From an uncultured Paracoccaceae bacterium (GTDB lineage: Bacteria > Pseudomonadota > Alphaproteobacteria > Rhodobacterales > Rhodobacteraceae), in NCBI GenBank assembly GCA_937927885.1, contig CALEZJ010000319.1, positions 1-8,531 on the forward strand: a stretch of 8,531 bases of DNA, read 5' to 3'. Made by a program: the position numbers and the translations under genes. The notes beneath the pieces were generated by a model, which was not told the DNA's origin, searched no databases, and saw only the letters and a program-made list of their open reading frames with translations. Below, piece after piece: positions 6,503-8,531 of the stretch (its first letter is position 1; the number at the start of each line of letters is the position of its first letter).

Positions 6503-6523
6503 GGTGCGCCGTGACGGCGCACC
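6503..6523 (-). terminator. Hairpin downstream of uspA
   Basis: GGTGCGCCG pairs with CGGCGCACC across a three-base loop (TGA), a perfect 9-bp stem starting 16 bases after the uspA stop codon. A second, overlapping GC stem (CCCCG-CCG-CGGGG, 6492-6504) lies just beyond. No T-run follows on the minus strand, so it is a candidate Rho-assisted end or RNA-stabilising structure. Confidence 0.45.
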
Positions 6524-6539
6524 TCTCACCCGGGCGAAG

Positions 6540-7379
6540 TCAATGCGCCAGGAACACCGCGTGCTCGGCGTTTTCCAGCACGTTTCGGGTGGCGCCACCC
6601 AGAATTGCCTCGCGCAGGCGCGAATGCCCGTAAGCGCCCATCACCAACACCGAGGCGTCGATGTCGTTCATGTGGCGCATCAGGATGTCCGAGACGCGGG
6701 GCAGGGTCTTTGCCAGCACCGAAACCTCGGCCCGCACCCCGTGGCGCGCCAGCATCTGGGTCAGCAACCCGCCCGGGTCCGACCGTTCGGGGCTGTGCAC
6801 CGGCGGATCGACCACCACCACCGAAACGCCCTGCGCCGCCTGCAACAGCGGCATCGCCCGGCGCACAGCCGAGAGGGCCTCGTTCGACTGGTTCCAGGCG
6901 ACCATCACCCGCTTGCCGAAATCCGGCCCCAGCGGCGCCTGTGGCAGGACCAGCACCGCCGCCTGCCCCTCGAACAGCGCAGCCTCGATCACCGCTTCCT
7001 GACTGGCCAGGGCCTTGGGCACATAGGGACGCGACTGCACCACCAGATCCGAAAAGCGCGCGCGCAATCCGACGAGCGACGGAAGGCCGCCAAACTGGAT
7101 CACGGCGGATTCGGAGCCCCAGCGCAACACCGGGTGGTCCAGCAGGCGCCGCGCATGGGCCTCGATCGCCTCGGCCTCGGCCTGCGCGCGGCCCAGCGTT
7201 TCCTGCAGCAGGATCGGCGAGGCGCCCATGTAGAAGCCGCCCATCGGTGTCATGTCGATGCCCATCGCATGCACGCCCAGATGCGCGTCATGCGCCAGTG
7301 CCAGCCGGATCGCCCCGGGCAGAGTCGCGTCGGCCTCGGCCGCGCTGCCGACAAAGGTCTGGATAGATTTGAAAGCCAT
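6540..7379 (-). CDS. uspA: Universal stress protein, UspA family, tandem-domain length
   Basis: The 279-residue product is twice the size of a single Usp domain (about 140-150). The C-terminal half (about 150-279) is typical: KRVMVAWNQSNEALSAVRRAMPLL, then ASVLVMGAYGHSRLREAILGG. This holds the nucleotide-loop pattern G-x2-G-x9-G (Gly248, Gly251, Gly261), but Gly262 replaces the usual Ser/Thr. The N-terminal half (MAFKSIQTFV... to about 145) keeps the Usp outline but lacks the glycine loop. Usp proteins are cytoplasmic dimers, often ATP-binding, that aid survival under stress or low oxygen; their biochemical action is mostly unknown. The ATG at 7377-7379 follows AAGGGAG seven bases upstream. 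It diverges from ccoN, with two FNR boxes between them, and a uspA gene beside ccoN is usual in Rhodobacteraceae. FnrL control is therefore likely but not shown. Confidence 0.92.
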   Translation of the reverse strand: MAFKSIQTFVGSAAEADATLPGAIRLALAHDAHLGVHAMGIDMTPMGGFYMGASPILLQETLGRAQAEAEAIEAHARRLLDHPVLRWGSESAVIQFGGLPSLVGLRARFSDLVVQSRPYVPKALASQEAVIEAALFEGQAAVLVLPQAPLGPDFGKRVMVAWNQSNEALSAVRRAMPLLQAAQGVSVVVVDPPVHSPERSDPGGLLTQMLARHGVRAEVSVLAKTLPRVSDILMRHMNDIDASVLVMGAYGHSRLREAILGGATRNVLENAEHAVFLAH

Positions 7380-7449
7380 GGTTCAACTCCCTTTGGTGCC
7401 GACCCTGCGGCGATGGGACGCAAGGTGCCCCGAATACGCGGATGTCGCA

Positions 7450-7463
7450 TTGATCTTGGTCAA
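7450..7463. promoter_or_regulatory. FNR box 1 in the uspA-ccoN gap
   Basis: TTGAT-CTTG-GTCAA matches TTGAT-N4-ATCAA with one mismatch. The centre is 7456.5, about 77 bases upstream of the uspA ATG and 35 bases from FNR box 2. It may serve uspA or act as an upstream second site for ccoN. No good -10 hexamer is seen at the class II position for uspA. Confidence 0.85.
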
Positions 7464-7484
7464 AGCCGCATGGCAGCGAAACCT

Positions 7485-7498
7485 TTGACCTGAATCAA
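7485..7498. promoter_or_regulatory. FNR box 2, class II site for ccoN
   Basis: TTGAC-CTGA-ATCAA matches the FNR consensus with one mismatch. Its centre at 7491.5 is 41.5 bases before a start site near 7533, which agrees with the -10 element at 7521-7526. Confidence 0.9.
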
Positions 7499-7520
7499 GG
7501 ATTGCGCAAGGTGGTCACGC

Positions 7521-7526
7521 CATAAG
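7521..7526 (+). promoter_or_regulatory. Predicted -10 element of the ccoN promoter
   Basis: CATAAG matches TATAAT in four of six positions and lies at -12 to -7 of a start site near 7533, exactly where an FNR-activated class II promoter needs it relative to the box at 7485-7498. No -35 hexamer is needed in that class. The leader would be about 74 bases. Confidence 0.6.
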
Positions 7527-7606
7527 GGCAATGTGAATCTGCCCCGACTCTGTCCGCAGGGGGGTGGCGGGTGCGCCAACGACATCGAACGAAGGGACGC
7601 AAAACG

Positions 7607-8531
7607 ATGTGGGATTACGTCAAGCTGATCGTGCTTGCCGTCGTCGCGGTAGCTGCCGCGTACGCTGCAAGTCACGCGCGAGACCTCGCCTATCTTGTCC
7701 ACATGATCATCTTCATGCTGGCCGCGGCCGCTGCCTTTCTCTGGCAGATCCGCAACATGGGCGAGGTTGTTCACAACCAGAACGACTATCTGGACGGTGT
7801 GGTGCGCTATGGCGTTGTCGCCACGGCGTTCTGGGGCGTTGTGGGCTTTCTGGTCGGCGTGGTCATCGCCTTTCAGCTTGCCTTCCCGGCGATGAATTTC
7901 GAATGGGCCGAAGGCATGCACAACTTTGGCCGCCTGCGCCCGCTTCACACATCGGCGGTGATCTTTGCCTTCGGCGGCAACGCATTGATCGCAACCGCCT
8001 TCTATGTCGTGCAGCGCACCACGGCGGCGCGGCTGTTTGGCGGCAATCTGGCGTGGTTCGTGTTCTGGGGCTATCAGGTGTTCATCCTGATGGCGGCGAC
8101 CGGCTATGTGCTGGGTTCGACGCAAGGCCAGGAATACGCCGAGCCCGAGTGGCTGACCGACCTGTGGCTGACCGTGGTCTGGGTCGCGTTCCTGCTGGTC
8201 TACATGGGCACGCTGATCAAGCGCAAGGAACCCCACATCTACGTCGCCAACTGGTTCTACCTGTCCTTCATCATCACCGTCGCCATGCTGCACCTGGTCA
8301 ACAACCTGCAGATCCCGGTGTCGCTGTTCGGGTCGGATTCGGTGCCGGTCTGGTCGGGCGTGCAATCGGCCATGGTGCAATGGTGGTACGGCCACAACGC
8401 CGTGGGCTTCTTCCTGACCGCGGGCTTCCTGGGCATGATGTATTACTTCATCCCCAAGCAGGCCGAACGCCCCGTTTTCAGCTACAAGCTGTCGATCATC
8501 CACTTCTGGGCGCTGATCTTCCTCTACATCT
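7607..8531 (+). CDS. ccoN: cbb3-type cytochrome c oxidase subunit I (CcoN), 3' end missing
   Basis: CcoN is the catalytic heme-copper subunit of the high-affinity cbb3 oxidase in the inner membrane, reducing oxygen to water at low oxygen. The frame runs from ATG 7607 to the right edge without a stop: 308 codons plus one base, of about 530 expected in this family. AAGGGA at 7592-7597 is nine bases before the [22 protein letters not shown] carries His114, the expected ligand of low-spin heme b. [25 protein letters not shown] carries His263, the first CuB ligand. The tyrosine and remaining metal histidines lie beyond the window. About 55 extra N-terminal residues ([19 protein letters not shown]..., then [15 protein letters not shown]) precede the part shared with the shorter Pseudomonas-type CcoN, giving extra hydrophobic spans as in other Rhodobacteraceae. 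It should be followed by ccoO, ccoQ and ccoP. FnrL activation is indicated by FNR box 2. Confidence 0.96.
   Translation, partial: MWDYVKLIVLAVVAVAAAYAASHARDLAYLVHMIIFMLAAAAAFLWQIRNMGEVVHNQNDYLDGVVRYGVVATAFWGVVGFLVGVVIAFQLAFPAMNFEWAEGMHNFGRLRPLHTSAVIFAFGGNALIATAFYVVQRTTAARLFGGNLAWFVFWGYQVFILMAATGYVLGSTQGQEYAEPEWLTDLWLTVVWVAFLLVYMGTLIKRKEPHIYVANWFYLSFIITVAMLHLVNNLQIPVSLFGSDSVPVWSGVQSAMVQWWYGHNAVGFFLTAGFLGMMYYFIPKQAERPVFSYKLSIIHFWALIFLYI

Noticed and set aside
6474..7493. A 339-codon open frame on the plus strand opposite uspA
   Set aside because: It is an antisense shadow of uspA with Arg/His/Gln-rich composition, and it crosses FNR box 1.
7460..8503. A 347-codon open frame on the minus strand opposite ccoN
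   Set aside because: It overlaps the clear ccoN reading frame and both FNR boxes; its product is His/Asp/Gln-rich low-complexity sequence typical of antisense frames.

Overview
The window reads as chromosomal DNA of a high-GC alphaproteobacterium of the Rhodobacteraceae (Rhodobacter/Paracoccus type). The evidence is the strong G/C bias at third codon positions and the arrangement hemN - fnrL - uspA - ccoN. That is the classic neighbourhood of the oxygen-responsive regulator FnrL and the cbb3 high-affinity oxidase in this family. This is an inference from gene content; no ribosomal marker is present.

Layout, left to right. (1) 1-414: C-terminal part of an HbpS/GlcG-type (DUF336) protein, cut by the left edge. 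(2) 481-1239: a class I glutamine amidotransferase-fold peptidase C26 (gamma-glutamyl-GABA hydrolase type). A candidate 28-residue membrane peptide follows at 1306-1392. (3) 1396-2751 (minus): hemN, oxygen-independent coproporphyrinogen III oxidase. (4) 2802-3557: fnrL, an [4Fe-4S] Crp/Fnr regulator, divergent from hemN across a 50-base gap that holds one FNR box. (5) 3661-4299: an uncharacterised one-helix membrane protein and a 36-residue ORF behind it. (6) 4339-6306 (minus): a Tat-exported CpdB-type cyclic-nucleotide phosphodiesterase/3'-nucleotidase. (7) 6540-7379 (minus): a tandem universal stress protein. (8) 7607 to the right edge: ccoN, catalytic subunit of cbb3 oxidase, divergent from uspA across 227 bases with two FNR boxes.

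How it works together. FnrL loses its cluster in oxygen and is active when oxygen is scarce. FNR boxes sit in both divergent gaps: one between hemN and fnrL, two between uspA and ccoN. The right-hand ccoN box is spaced almost exactly as a class II activated promoter with a CATAAG -10 element. The microaerobic regulon thus links heme supply without oxygen (HemN), the sensor itself, a stress protein and the heme-containing terminal oxidase. The cpdB gene and the two unknown ORFs interrupt this block. CpdB probably recovers phosphate and nucleosides in the periplasm. Its 233-base upstream region holds a Pho-box-like sequence and a perfect 14-bp palindrome, so it is probably controlled separately.

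No tRNA, rRNA, CRISPR array, insertion sequence or phage gene was seen. No wholly new system is evident. The most unusual items are the regulatory layouts, the two tiny ORFs and the unrecognised membrane protein. No stretch over 300 bases lacks a gene.
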